Made by a program: the position numbers and the translations under genes
Shown: positions 23,089 through 35,366 of the stretch, one piece after another
How the letters are laid out: every line of letters begins with the position of its first letter
How positions within the stretch are numbered: position 1 is the first letter of the stretch
The notes under the pieces: model-generated
The model's database searches: none
What the model saw: only the letters and a program-made list of their open reading frames with translations
What the model was told of the DNA's origin: nothing
NCBI GenBank assembly: GCA_030734395.1
Contig: JAUZTG010000011.1
Location: forward strand, 1 to 64,000
Source: Sarocladium kiliense
Lineage: Eukaryota > Ascomycota > Sordariomycetes > Hypocreales > Sarocladiaceae
Length of the DNA stretch: 64,000 nt
Reading direction: 5' to 3'

Positions 23089-25733
23089 ATGGAGGAGAGA
23101 GCGCAGGTATGTCGCCGACACCAGACGCCACAAACCCACACACTGCGCAGGGAAGATACATGTGACTGACGCAGATGCGCCACTAGGCTGCCGAATCTCT
23201 TTCGGCGCGATCTGCTGGCCAGGAGGCCCTCGACCATGCAATCCGGGCAGCGGAGCTGTATATGCGTGCTGCTTCCGAGACCAAGGAGAAGGCACGCGCC
23301 GCAGGTCTTCGCCGCAAATGTAAAGAGCTCATTGCTCGAGCAGAAATTCTCAAACGAAGCCTGTCTACCGCCAACCCTCGCGTAGACACTATCATACAAG
23401 GAGCATCTCGCCTCCATGGCAACGATTTCCCTCCCTGGGACTCTGAACCTCGCAAAGACGAATTCAGCGTAGAGTCCGGAGCTCAGACTTACCGGTACCC
23501 GTCCACCTCATAGCACTCGAAAGCATATACTAAGATCAGTCAAGGGATGATGCTTCATTCTCACTTTCTCTGGCCCAAGAAGCAATTCTAGATGCGTGGA
23601 AGCGGCCGCATGAGATATTCAACGATGCCATACCGACTGATACTAGTCAATTCATGGATTCAACGCGGGGATGTGATCTGGTCCAAGACGTGACTACCGA
23701 CTGCTCGGTTGTGGCCAGCCTGTCAGCTGCACTAAAGATTTTGACTGGAAAGCATTCGGTATATATTACAGACATTCGGTTCTGATTATGCGCTCACAGT
23801 GTTCCAGGTTCTCTCCTCCGTCATATACCCCTTTGACTACCGAAATGGTCTGCCAGAATTTTCACATTCTGGCAAGTATGTATTGCGCATGCACTTCAAT
23901 GGCTGCGCCCGACGAGTCACGATTGACGATAGGCTTCCAGCATCCCGAACGGATAGGACATTATTTGTGGTAGACCGACAGAACCCTCGGCTCATCTGGC
24001 CGGCCTTGGTCGAGAAGGCCTACCTCAAGGTCCGGGGTGGATACGACTTCCCTGGAAGCAATTCAGGCACTGATCTCTGGGTTATTACCGGTTGGATCCC
24101 CGAGCAGGTCTTCTTGCAGCGGGAGGACCTTGATGTTGACGAGATGTGGACACGAATCAAGGCTGCCCATGACAACGAGGATGTTGTCATCACATTAGGT
24201 ACGGGGCGTATTTCCCTAGAAGAAGAAGAGGCAACAGGGTTGATCGGGGAACACGATTATGCCGTGATGGACCTCAAAGATTCCAGTGGTGCTCGCCAAC
24301 TCACTCTCAAGAATCCTTGGTGCAATGGTCCTCCGTGGGCAGGATCGTCGACCCTCGACCACACCGGAAATCCAACGGTATCCCGATCGAACAAAACTTC
24401 ACCCGGCCTACAGACGATGACACTCGAGGAGGTGGTGCAGAACTTTGAATCTCTTTATTTGAACTGGAATCCTGAGCTCTTTCCTCATCGCCAAAACCAC
24501 CACTTTGCCTGGGATCTTCCAAAAGGCCCTTTAGCGGCCTCATTAGTCCGAAATCCCCAATATTGTGTTACTTCCAAAGCTGGAGGTTCCATCTGGGTCC
24601 TTGTTAGCCGGCACTTTGTCGATAGTGATTTGGAGATCGCTCGTCGAAAACCCGATTCACCGACAACTGGTCACCGGCAACTAGGGTTCATGAGTTTGCT
24701 CATATTCGATAATCAAGGCAAACGCGTGCAATTGGGGGATGGGGAGCTGTACAGAAGCCCGTATATCGATTCCCCACAGACCCTTGCCCGCCTGAATGCC
24801 ACTCCAGGGACAGCCTACACCGTGGTAATTGACCAGCACGAGCTACCTTTGCCTTCATACACATTCACCCTATCGCTATTTTCTCAAGAGCCGCTGCAGG
24901 TTGAGGAGGCCAAGGAGTCGATGACCTACCATTTCGAACAGTCGGGATCGTGGAGGCGGCGCACGGCGGGCGGTAGTGTCGCATCAGCAACATACCATCT
25001 CAATCCTCAGTATAAACTGGATATTCCGAAGGAGACGCCATTGACCATCTTGCTAGCCACCAGTGCTCAAGATATCCCGGTGCATCTGGATCTTGTGTGG
25101 GCAAATGGCGAGCGAGTATATCACATCAAGGTGCGCGATCTCGTTGGTGCATCAGGAGATTATCGTCGAGGATGTGCCATGGCCACAATCCCGTCTGTAG
25201 ACCCTGGGATATATACCTTGATCTGCTCGACATTTGAAGCTGGTCAGACTGCGGACTTCAGCCTACGAGTGAGCTCGATGGTTCCCCTGAAGATCGATCC
25301 TGTACCGTCCGATGCCGCAGGCCGCTTGCGTACCCCTTTGCCCGCCATCACATTCACAGAGGGTGAACAGCGCAAGCGAGCTAGAATATCCGTCTCATGG
25401 TTGACCCGCGCGAACATTTCAATGTACTGTGCAGACGATCACAGAGTGGAGTACGGAGCCCGGGCTTCTTCTGGTCTGATGATAAGGCTCTTCGTGGCAT
25501 TTGGCTGGGAGCCGAACCAGATGATCTTTGCTGAAGCCGGCGAGGGCGGCTTCCAAGAAGTCACAGCTGCCCTTCGGACGGCGGATTTTGACATGGAGCC
25601 AGATCGCGCTCAGGAGCAAGGCTTGTGGCTGGTTATCGAGTGCATGGGCAATCATACTGTCGAGACGCCGAGTCTGGAGGGTGAAATATTCAGTGATGCC
25701 CCAATTCGCATTGGGCCCTGGGAAACAGCTTGA
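23089..25733 (+). CDS. palB: PalB/Rim13 calpain-like cysteine protease
   Basis: Protease of the fungal alkaline-pH (Pal/Rim) pathway; it processes PacC/Rim101 on ESCRT-III at endosomal membranes. Four exons (23089-23106, 23187-23468, 23540-23758, 23808-25733) give 814 residues. The product begins MEERAQAAESLSARSAGQ, followed by an MIT domain (EALDHAIRAAELYMRAA) for ESCRT-III binding. The calpain core has catalytic Cys near residue 155 (TTDCSVVASL), His near 322 (GEHDYAVMDL) and Asn near 342 (LKNPWCNGPPW). Beta-rich C2-like/calpain-III domains fill the C-terminal half. The first exon has only 18 coding bases. The donor of the second intron (GTAGAG) is weak, but it is the only one that keeps phase. 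Confidence 0.92.
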
Positions 25734-26003
25734 CCAAGGGACAAGCATTCGGACTGTCATTTGTGAGGAAGACACATGTTCATGAATGAGGTCCTCTTCT
25801 CCGTGGCCACTGATTCTATGGAGAGAGAACAAAATTCTTGGTATTTGATATGCTTTAAATCACCGCCAGCCGGTAACATGAATGAACAGATGCCGTCCCA
25901 ACGCCTCAAGGTATTACAAGACAATGACAAAGTGACAACATGTGGGAAAATATGACCTGAGACTATGTCGGTGGATCTGGTTCGTAAAGTCGTTATTCAC
26001 ATC

Positions 26004-27632
26004 TCATGAAGCAGCACCACGCCGTCGCCTCCCGCGACTTGGGCCATCAGCGCGCTGCGCCAAAACCTGACGGAGTAAGGGATCATCACGGTCCTTGTCG
26101 ACATGATGTACACGGACATGCCTGCAGGGATGGGTTCTTCGTCAGCATTGGATTTTGAGGCGGTGCGGTTCTCAAATTACCTACCGTTGAAGGTTATCCG
26201 GCCTGGGATATTTATGTTCTCGTTCAGGACAAAAAGGGCACACATAGCCTGGCGAGTCGTGCACCAAACCGTGCCTGATCATCTCATTCTTGCGCTTGAA
26301 CCCTTTGCCAGTCTCGCCGCGTGGACAACCTGGCACGGGACAGTAGTGCGGACGTGCAGAGGAGTGAACATTGGCGTGAGAATTTAAGAGATATTGTGTT
26401 TGGAATGGTGGGGCATTGCAGCCTGGCTCTGTACATTGGTATCCAGGACCCATCGGATTTGAGATGTTGTCCAAGCTCATCAGGTCCGCGACAGATGCCG
26501 CAGAGGTCGCGGGCGTTGAGGCGGAATGGTCAGTGCCAGGTGTCTCGCCAGTCCCACTGCTACTATAATCAGCGTTGGGACGATGTGGCCAGTTGGTACT
26601 TGATGCAAAGTGGTATTGGCTGGATGGAGTCGATAGGGATGTCGGCGATCCTATGTTCCGCGGGTAGGAGTCATGTGGTGACAGTGGAGGGGAAGCATGG
26701 CTGGCGGAAATAGGCGGTAGACGTGGCATGCCGGCTGGTGGTGAACCAGGATAGACGCTGCTGTGGCTTCTGGGCGAACAAATGTCACTCTCGGGGTATG
26801 GTGGTCGTTCGGTTGATAGCTTTTTGAGATCACCAAGCTGGGCTGAGATTGAGGGGAGGCTACGAGCACTTATGTCGCTTTTCGGGGAGTCCATCTGAAG
26901 AGGGGGCAGTGCTCCATCTCCCATGCTACTTGGAGCAGTGATAATGGAACGACGAAGGTACGATTCGCTGTGTGCGCTCGTACTTGGTGAAGCTGCTGAT
27001 TCTGGATAGGGGTGCAAGAGTTTTGGCGGAACATCGTCGCGTATCGAAAGCTGCCTTGTGGATGCTGAAATCTCGGCGGTGAGCCTGGGTATAGAGTCGA
27101 ATGGCGCTGGATCGATAGCAACGGCCTTCAAAGACTCTGTGGCCACATGTTGAAGCTCTGATGAGGCTATGCCGCTACGGGGCTGTGATCTCGGAGCACC
27201 TGCGCCATTATATTCGTCTTTGAAACGGCTTCCATTCGTCGAGTCATTGGCCGTCGAGTACCCGTCGTTATCATCGTCGTCGTAATCATCTTCGTCGTCA
27301 TCATCAATCTCATTGCTGGCTGCTAGCACAACATCCGGATTTCGGCCGTTGGCGAGATAGGACACCAGAACGGCATCACCGGGGGTCGTGCGTATCTTGA
27401 AGCACTTAGTTTCGAGGTCATAACATGCATGTGATTTGGGAGAGGCACTGACTTTGGCTGCGGGTAGCTCGAGCGGCGGGCTGGGCGACAGCTCGAGCTT
27501 TGGATGGATTGGTGTCATGTAAGGGCTGGTTCGTGCGACGAGAGCGTCCGTCTCGTCGTATTGGGCATCGGATAAGCTCATGTGCGCCGTCGTCATGGCC
27601 ATCGCTATGATCGATCGAAGGGATATGCTCAA
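26004..27632 (-). CDS. C2H2 zinc-finger transcription factor
   Basis: Putative nuclear DNA-binding regulator. Two exons (27632-26185 and 26121-26004) give up to 521 residues; a start at 27581 (MSLSDAQYDE) would give 504 and may be better. The N-terminal half is Ser/Pro-rich and disordered with an acidic run (DDDDEDDYDDDDND). Three zinc fingers lie at the C-terminus: CTEPGC...HANVH, CPVPGC...HGLVH, and CPFC...RPDNLQR followed by HVRVHH encoded in the second exon. The protein ends in a basic tail (GPSRGRRRRG). The intron interrupts the third finger and restores its two His, which supports the splice. Targets are unknown. It ends 270 bp from palB, tail to tail. Confidence 0.85.
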
Positions 27633-30600
27633 GGAGCCATGGCCCCCCTCGGGCCGTGATTAGAGTGCACGGCGTATATGGTTTGCGCCCCCAATGTGCC
27701 CGAGCTGCGTTTGTTTCATGTAAGTCGTGATCGAAATGCGCACTCGGAAGCCTGGTCGATTGGAAGCTGGATATTGTCTCGCGAAGCTGTGCCGGGGGGG
27801 ACGTAACAACACTTAGACAGGTCTTGAGCTGTACCCTTGAGTTGCCGCCAGCTTTATTGGCGTTGAGCGTCAGCAAAAGAGGAGTCTGCAGAATTGCTGG
27901 CAGACTACGGCGCAAGGAGTGTAAGGTAGAGCTGTCCTGATCCAGGCTGGGGAATCTGCGCTGAAGTGTCGCAGATCCTGGCCTGGATGGTCCGGGCAGC
28001 TTCGCCAAGGACTTGCCCGAGTCTGCTGCGCCCTGGGGTCGCGGCAATTGGGTTGGCTATGGCAGTTCGTAGTATCGACGCAGCCAAATAAGCTCGGCCA
28101 GGGTCGCAGCACAGCACAGTACAGCACAGCACAGGCTTAGGGTGATGGTTGATCGGGAGCAGAGCGAGGCAACCGCGACGAACGGCAAGACAGCGGTTTG
28201 AAGGAAAGGTGTTGTTTGTACTCTCAAATGTGAGGGGTTGCGGGCGTCAAGGGGAAGGATGTGTGGCAGGGGAGAGATGTTCTTGCGGTGTGGACCGGCT
28301 GGGAGAGGCTGTGTGGTGGTGGTGGTGGTGGTGGTGGTGTAGTCAAGGTGTAGTACTCGCACCAGATAGGCGATGATAGGAAAGCAGGGGCCTCTCGATG
28401 GAAGAAGCCGAAATGAGCGGGACGCAGGACAAGTCAAGTCAGGTCCAGGTCAGGTGCACGGTGACAGAGGTGGCGGGCTTTTGTCGAAGGTGCGTGGGCG
28501 CCAGAGCCTGGCATGAGAGGCAGCCAGAGAGGGGGAAGGCGGGAGAATGGCAGCGAGAAGAGATGGTGAGTCCCCAAGGTAGTGAAAGAGGCTCTAGGAA
28601 GTGAGACAAGGTCGAGAGGAAATCATGCAGGCGGGTTTCTGCAGTGTGCGCGCTAAGAGCAGGAGGTGCAGGTGCAGTTGGCAAATGGAAGTCGGGAAGA
28701 GGGAACAACAACGGCGGCCAGAAGCATGGCGATGCTGGAGGAGGGTCATTGGGGCCCCAAGAGAATATGGTACCTTAGTAGTCGGTCAGGTATTGGAAAC
28801 CAGATTGACACCTGGTGTTGTGGTGAGGATCGGTCACTGAGAATAGGTCAGGTACTCCATCGTATTGCCAATATGTGTTCGTTACCCCAGGCTGCTTGTG
28901 CCCTGAGAGACCCTTTGACGGATGGCGGGTGAAAGAACCCTTTCCAGCCCCCTCCCCGGCTTAGGACAGGTCACAGTCTAACTGAGCTGGGGCAAGGTGC
29001 CTTGAGGTAGGTAGGTAATTAGTCGGGTCAGACACTGAGTGATGGTGATGCCACTAAGGTCTGTCGCAGGCCCAGCCCAGGTCTAGAGTCCAGGTTCAGG
29101 GCAGGAGCGGCAGGTGCCAGTAATGGCAAACAGCCGATGGCACCTGGCCAGCGAATGGGAGAGGCAGCAGGCACTACCTTACGGGCCTGCTAAGTGGATA
29201 GTGGGTTCGAAAGTCTGGGGGAGGGGAAAGCCAGGCCCACCGACAACGGGAGAGACCCCTCTCAGTGGCCTTACGGAGACTGCACTCGCAATACAATATG
29301 ATAGGCGGCACTTAAGGTAAGGAGTACAGTACACCTTACTTGCTCTGATCGTGCCAGCGAGCAGCACCTGGGGTTGGACCACTGCGAGTAATGTTTCTCA
29401 AGTAGCGCAGCTGAGGCATCGATCTCTTCTGCCAGAAAAAACCGCCAGCTTGCCTGACCTTACTCGAGTCATCCATCCATCGCTTAACTGTCTGCTAACG
29501 TTTCCAACCACCCGCTTGCCGCATCCACGCGACCAAAAGTCAACTCACCGTTAGTCCATCCCGTCGTCACCCGCTCGCCCGCCCATCCAGCAGCAACCCC
29601 CTCTTCGCTCCCATTATCGCTCACTCACCCTAACCTAGTCCCTTAGCTTCCTCTCTCTCTCTGGGCTCTTGGGTTTCCTGCAGGCCACGACACACACCAC
29701 ACACCAAGATATGCATGCACCTCTGCTTTCTGGAAAAAGTGTCCCCAGCCAATCTGTGTCCGACAAAGGTGGGCCAGTCACACACCCTTCCCGTCAGCCG
29801 CAGTGAGCCTCATTGCTGCCATGCGTTGGCTCGGCGCGGCTCCTGAGCACTTCTAGTCAACTTTACCCCTCTCCCACAAACCCACCGACTAACTTGAGGG
29901 ATAAGATGCGTCGTGCCCATCGACTCCGCCACTCCAATTATTCCCAAACAGCTGCCGGCCTTTGCCTTGAACTTCCAAGAGCCAGAGTGTTCGATGCTCG
30001 CCGTTGATCGATACCAGTAGGAATATCCATCCTGCATCCAGCCACCCCCATCCCTCTTGAAACCGACTCGCATTCACATCGATGCTGCAGGCTTGAGCCT
30101 CACTCGGGTGGAAGCACCCTTAACAACCTCGTGCATGCTTCCCGCCAACCAGCCCACTCCCGTCCCCCCATTTTCCCTGCCGACTCGTGGGCCGGTCCAT
30201 CACCGAGCCCAACACTTTACACAAGTCACCGAAAGTCTGTCTGTCTGTCAAGCTTTCCCCGCTCTTATTGCATTGCGAGCGCATCCTTTGCCTTTCCAGT
30301 CCTGCGAGTTTGCCGAGCACTAGATGCCCTGCCCTGGTCGACCCCAGTCCTGTCACAGCATCCAGAAGCTTACTCTCTGACATGGTCTCTTCCATGACTT
30401 ATACTTCTCCTTGCTATTTCCCTAGTGCTTAATTTATCTACTCGTAGATATGTTTCATCGTGACCGTCTTTTGATAATATCTCTCTACGGCTGACCTCCG
30501 TCATCGGTCCCGTTTTAGGGCTTCGGGAGGAGTTCCACGTCTTCGCCCCCCACTTGGGAGCACCTGATGTACACACAACACAGTGGTGCAGTGCGGCCTC

Positions 30601-30720
30601 GGCTGCCCATTTGTCACCGAGAGCGTAATTTACAATTCGCTGCCTTTTCGCTATTGAGTCTCTTGCTGCTTGCTCACTACTATTCCTACCAGCTGCCCAG
30701 TTCTCGCTTCATCAGCGACC
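27633..30720. promoter_or_regulatory. Long 3.1-kb divergent promoter region
   Basis: Separates the minus-strand C2H2 factor from the plus-strand alcohol dehydrogenase. It contains a (GGT)n microsatellite at about 28313-28340, repeated CCTTA/TAAGG words (for example near 28771, 29178, 29270, 29331 and 29458), and a pyrimidine-rich stretch around 29560-29700. Short frames here look like chance. Long upstream regions of this type are common for regulator genes with extended 5' leaders. Confidence 0.5.
28313..28340 (+). repeat. (GGT)n microsatellite
   Basis: About nine uninterrupted GGT triplets in the upstream region of the C2H2 gene. Confidence 0.9.
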
Positions 30721-32165
30721 ATGACGTGTCCGCCTACAATGAAGGCTGTGGTCTTCGACGGGCCATTCAAGGTCTCTGTCCAGGATGTGCCAAGGCCAAC
30801 GTGTAAGCCTTTCCATGGTCGTTGTCGATGATGTGGATCAAAGATCCAAATGTAAATGTTGACGAGGCGACTGATGGTAAGCAGTGCAGCATGAACAGGA
30901 TATCATTGTACAAGTGCAGGCCACGGCACTTTGCGGCTCGTATGTTGCACCCTCGGGAAGCATCTACATCTAGTGATAGGAACTGACGTCGATTCCGAAA
31001 AGTGAATTGCACACATACCGTGGCCGTGAAAAATGCGACCCAGGCTTCATCATGGGACATGAATTTGTTGGGATAGTTGTCGAGGCTGGTGCCTCGGTCA
31101 CTTCGGTCAAGGTTGGTGATAAAGTAGTCACTCCATTCACCGTCTCATGGTGAGTTATAGTGGGTGAGATTCACATGGATTGAGCAAATTGTTGACGCAT
31201 ATAGTGGTGACTGCTTCTATTGCCGAGATGGACATACATCCCGCTGCACACAGAGCCAGCTGTTTGGATCTCCTGGCCTTAATGGTGGACAGGCAGAGTT
31301 CGTCCGAGTGCCCCTCGCCGATGGAAGTGTCATGAAAGCCCCTGGGTCGGTGTCGGATCAGGCCCTGGTCCTCATGGCAGACATCTTCCCCACGGGCTAC
31401 TATGGCGTCCGCAGCGCTCTTGAGCTTTGCCCGAAAGTCAAGGTTCAGGAATCCGTCATGGTCATTATCGGATGTGGACCAGTTGGGCTCTGCGCCATAG
31501 CGGCGGCTGCTCACTTTGGCCCCAAGCGTATCTTCGCCATTGACAGCGTAGACAGTCGCTTGGAACTGGCTCGAGGCCTCGGGGCCGAGCCTCTGAACTT
31601 CCTCCACGATAAAGAGGGCATGTTGGCACAGATCAAGGCGGCGACGGAAGGCAGAGGGGCGGACATGGTGGTAGAGGTTGTTGGTCAGCCGGCAGCGCTG
31701 AAGACGGCGTATGATGTGGTGCGACCGTTCGGTTCTATCAGCAGTATCGGTGTACATGGCGCAGAGGCAAGTTCGGCTGACATCGAGAGTCCACTGACAC
31801 GCTCTTGTTCTAACTTTCACTGATAGATTCCATTCAGCGGTGAGGAAGGTTACGAGTAAGTAAACCGCATGCGTTGCAGGCCTCTCGAGCTGACAACTCC
31901 CGTGTAGCAAGAACATTCGACTGCAGATGGGTCGATGCCCAGTTCGTGGAGTGTTCGCCGAGGCCCTGGCCGTGCTGGAGGAGAAGCAACATGCCTTTGG
32001 GTACGTGCGAACAAGATGGCTCGATGAGACTCGCCAGGTCCGTGATTGTGACTAACGCGGCCACACAGGTTTATGTTCGACAAGATCATGCCACTGTCGG
32101 ATGCAGTCGAGGGATATGACCTCTTTGACAAGCTCAAGGTGCAGAAGGTCGTCTTCAAGGTATGA
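30721..32165 (+). CDS. Zinc-dependent alcohol dehydrogenase (MDR family)
   Basis: NAD(P)-dependent medium-chain dehydrogenase oxidising an alcohol or reducing an aldehyde/ketone. Seven exons (30721-30802, 30885-30939, 31003-31149, 31205-31766, 31827-31855, 31908-32000, 32069-32165) join in frame to 354 residues. Catalytic-zinc motifs are ALCGSELH and GHEFVG; the structural-zinc loop is CGDCFYCRDGHTSRC; the Rossmann motif is GCGPVGLCA. The fourth intron (31767-31826) uses a GC-AG pair with donor GCAAGT and branch TCTAAC. A second ATG at 30739 (MKAVVFDG) matches the usual start of the family and may be used instead. Substrate is not deducible. Confidence 0.88.
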
Positions 32166-32207
32166 GTGTTGCCAATGCTGCGAGCTTGACGTATAGTCGT
32201 GAACCCC

Positions 32208-32624
32208 TCAGTTCTGGCGAGGTTTCACCATACCCTCATGCATGAGGTAATAGACAACGGTTGAATCATTGTGTACGGTTGCAAGAACCAAACGCTTCCC
32301 ACGCGCTCCGTCTCTCTTGTCCATGCCGTCGAACACCGCCGAGAAGCGGGCGACAGTCCACTGCTCGGTAAGGTGAATAGGAAGAACCCACTCCGCCTCG
32401 GGCTTCTGCGATATGGGCTGGCCCGTGGCACGTTCCTGGATCAAAGCCTCAATCTGGTCATCGGGGTGGATGTAGAGCCTCTTGGGCGGCAGACCCTTAA
32501 TAAGAGGACGCTTTGTTTTGTCGCTGTCGAGGACCTCCAGGGTAGTCCAGTCATGCTGATCTCGCAGGTTTTGCAAGACGGAATTGGTGACGTTCCGTAC
32601 AGCCGCAGAAGAGGGATGGGCCAT
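32208..32624 (-). CDS. SEN15: tRNA-splicing endonuclease subunit Sen15
   Basis: Small structural subunit of the heterotetrameric tRNA-intron endonuclease. It is a single exon of 138 residues with the Sen15 pattern: VLQNLRDQHDWTTLEVLD, then PLIKGLPPKRLYIHPDDQIE, EWVLPIHLTEQW and a C-terminal strand (RLVLATVHNDSTVVYYLM). The start at 32624 (MAHPSS) is preferred over an upstream in-frame ATG at 32735 because the extra residues are not family-like. The stop lies about 42 bp from the stop of the convergent alcohol dehydrogenase, so the transcripts must overlap or be very closely terminated. Confidence 0.87.
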   Translation of the reverse strand: MAHPSSAAVRNVTNSVLQNLRDQHDWTTLEVLDSDKTKRPLIKGLPPKRLYIHPDDQIEALIQERATGQPISQKPEAEWVLPIHLTEQWTVARFSAVFDGMDKRDGARGKRLVLATVHNDSTVVYYLMHEGMVKPRQN

Positions 32625-33986
32625 GACGGAGGATAGTCGGCAGATGGCAATGGATAGAAAGAGTCCTTCCTGGCGCTTCAGTACACAAAGTAGAGGCCCT
32701 GTGTCGAGCTGGTCGAATCGTGATGACGGGTCCAAAGCGTACGGACTGAATATTTTCCCTGTTCTGTGCCGTCACCCAGAAAGCGGATCCTAGAAAATGG
32801 CGCCAATCAAGGGACGAGCCGGGATGGAGTGAGAGGATCGAGATGGGACCCAGTCCCCGTTCTCATCGACGGACAAGCTCAAAATAGCCGGGGGCTTGTC
32901 TCCAACACTATGCATGGCATCACAGGCTCAGGCGCAGGCTTGACGATGACGGGCTACTGCGGAGCAAGAGCACCGGGCTGCAGGTATCACGGAGATTGAG
33001 CGAGGGAGACGGGACCCTGGCTGCTCTGCTGGTTACCATACCGAAGTCGCCCACGGTAGCCCGGTTTTAGTTAAAAAGTCCTGTCCCGCGCTGTGCTGGT
33101 GTTCACGGTACGCTAAACGAGAAGGACTCTAAACGAGGAACACCTTGAACGAGGACCTTGCCCGCAGAACAAGATGCAAGGGGCGCTGACGTAGCCACTA
33201 TTCGTTCGCTGTCCGTGGAAGCCGAACCCGCATTTCGAGATTGTTGTTCCTCGTAATTTGCCAATACTGAGGTGACTGCGCTGGGTTACCTCGCTCTGTG
33301 CTCGTTCATGTAATTCATGTTTCTCACTTCTTCGCTCTTCATCTCACCTGGGACAAAGTCCCTGGCACACTGTTAGCATCAACTCTAACGTCTATTTGCC
33401 GGGTCTAGCATGGTCCTGGCTCCAGATGGGCTCTCACTAAGAACCACACCATTTTGCTCACCAGGCGCAACCAGCTCTCACTAAGGCAGCCCGTACGAGG
33501 TACTGCATCCGACAGCCTGAGTGATAGCCCGGCTCAGGTATCGTATACCTGCCCTACATCTACCACCTCTGTACCTCCAGGGATTGAGCCTCGACTACGC
33601 GCGTGCGTGCGTGCGTGCGTGTGTCCGGCTACATTGGAAAGCCTGTCGCCGTGGTGCCAAATAGAAGGAAGCACCTTTCCCCATCCCATCCGTCCATCGC
33701 TCTCCATTCCAGTCTCCTCTCTGCTTCTCCTCTTTCTCATCAAATTTTGGACCACATATTATCTCAGTCAGTCCTTCATCAACAACATTGACCTTCATAC
33801 CCGCAATTGTGTTCCAATTGTTTACTTCGACGTCGAGAGAACGAGAACGAGAACGGACCCTGGTCGCTGGATCTTGCGCCGTGGGGCATCATCCCATCAC
33901 CACTAAAAGGGGCCCAGATTCCTTGTATCGTCAACGCCGCGCGCCACCGCCAAGTTCAGGCGTCTTCTTATCCTCTCACCATCGCC
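32625..33986. promoter_or_regulatory. Divergent promoter region, SEN15 / DUF2985 gene
   Basis: 1.36 kb without a supported gene. It contains a short (TGCG)n run at about 33600-33622 and a CT-rich stretch before the plus-strand start at 33987. Confidence 0.5.
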
Positions 33987-35366
33987 ATGGCCACCTCCAA
34001 AGACGACCGCGCCGAACCTTTTCCCTCCATAACCGAGGAACCAGGCTTCCAACGTTCGACACAGTCCCGTCGCAAATCTTCGACCACCACTGTCAATCGA
34101 CCTGCTGCATCGTCCTCACTCAGCGGCCGCTTACGTCGCGCCTCGCAAAGCTTCAACGAGTCTGGGCCGCCAGCAGGCTTCTCTGCTGCGACAGGCAACA
34201 TCGCTTCATCCATTATTGTTGGCCAGAGAACTCCGTCATACTCGAGTGGTAATGCAGTCGTGCCGCCTGCCACCCCGGCCGCGAACGATCCAACCATGGC
34301 AGCCGCGCCGGTGACGCAAGAGAAGGACAGGACCTTGATGACCAACCAACCGAGCGCATCGACGAGTAATGACGCCGGAATGCCCTCTGCGGCGGCGCCT
34401 TATGCCAATGGCTACCATTTCCCTCCTTCTAAAAGCTTTGGTCAGTCAACCAAAGAAGGGCTGAAGGCATTCTGGAATTACTTCACTACACCGCTGGGTT
34501 TCCTCGTGGTTATATATGGTCTCAATGTTGTCGCGTGGGGAGGCATGCTCTTCTTGTTGCTGTGCAATGCTGGTAAGTTCTCCTCTAGGCATTTATAACG
34601 AGTATCGCTGTACTAACACCGTATAGCCCCGGCCATGTGCCATCCCAGCTGCAACGACATCAACTCTCCCCGGCGAAAATGGATTGAATGGGACTCTCAG
34701 ATTCTCAATGCTCTTTTCTGCGTTACTGGTTTTGGCCTTGCGCCGTGGCGTATCAGGGACTTGTGGTATTTGATGAAGTACCGGCTGCGCAAAGATGAGC
34801 AAGCTCTGCAACGCTTGGCTGGTATCCACCGAGGCTGGTTCAGGCTTCCCGGCTCATCGAGTCTGCCCATCGATGTTGGTCCCGATAATGTTGTAGTACG
34901 CCAGACCTCAGACAACCAGGGGAGTATTCCATACCCGCCAGAAAAGATCCCAGATCCTCCCTTGACAGGAGTGCGAGCCAGAGACAGCAAAATTTGGAAG
35001 TTGGATCTTGTCATCTGGCTGATGATCTGGAACACCATTTTGCAGGCCGTTTTGTCAGGATTTATGTGGGGTATGAACAGGTATGACCGCCCGTCATGGT
35101 CAACTGGCTTGTTCGTCGCTTTAGCCTGTGTCGTGGCCGGCATTGGTGGCTATATCATGTTCCTCGAGGGCAAGAAGGTTAAGGGCCAGGAAGGAGTGCC
35201 GGTCAGTGAGAAAGATCTCAAGCGGCTGGAGCAGGACCGCGAGAGGGGCATCTACCACTACAACAACATGAAGGACAAGGATCTTGAAGCTAAGAAGGCG
35301 GCCAAGGCAGAGAAGGTGGCCAAGAAACAGGCCAAAAAGGAGGCCAAGAAGAGCAGCTCCAGCTGA
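33987..35366 (+). CDS. DUF2985-type fungal membrane protein
   Basis: Two exons (33987-34572, 34627-35366) encode 441 residues. The Ser/Thr/Ala-rich N-terminal 150 residues look disordered and likely cytosolic. A first hydrophobic segment is at about 170-195 (PLGFLVVIYGLNVVAWGGML). The conserved block CNDINSPRRKWIEWDSQILN follows. Further membrane segments are LNALFCVTGFGLAPW, DLVIWLMIWNTILQAVLSGF and LFVALACVVAGIGGYIMF. The C-terminus is a Lys/Ala-rich helix (KKAAKAEKVAKKQAKKE). The start at 33987 has a good context (ATCGCCATGGCC). DUF2985 is widespread in filamentous fungi without a proven function. Confidence 0.8.

Noticed and set aside
22866..23417. 183-codon minus-strand frame over the start of palB
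   Set aside because: It is antisense to the MIT-domain exon of palB, which has clear family similarity.
27418..28047. 209-codon minus-strand frame upstream of the C2H2 gene
   Set aside because: It overlaps the start of the zinc-finger gene in another frame, is Pro/Arg/Ser-rich and has no start context or domain.
31155..31916. 253-codon frame antisense to the alcohol dehydrogenase
   Set aside because: Mirror frame of a well-supported gene with zinc and Rossmann motifs.
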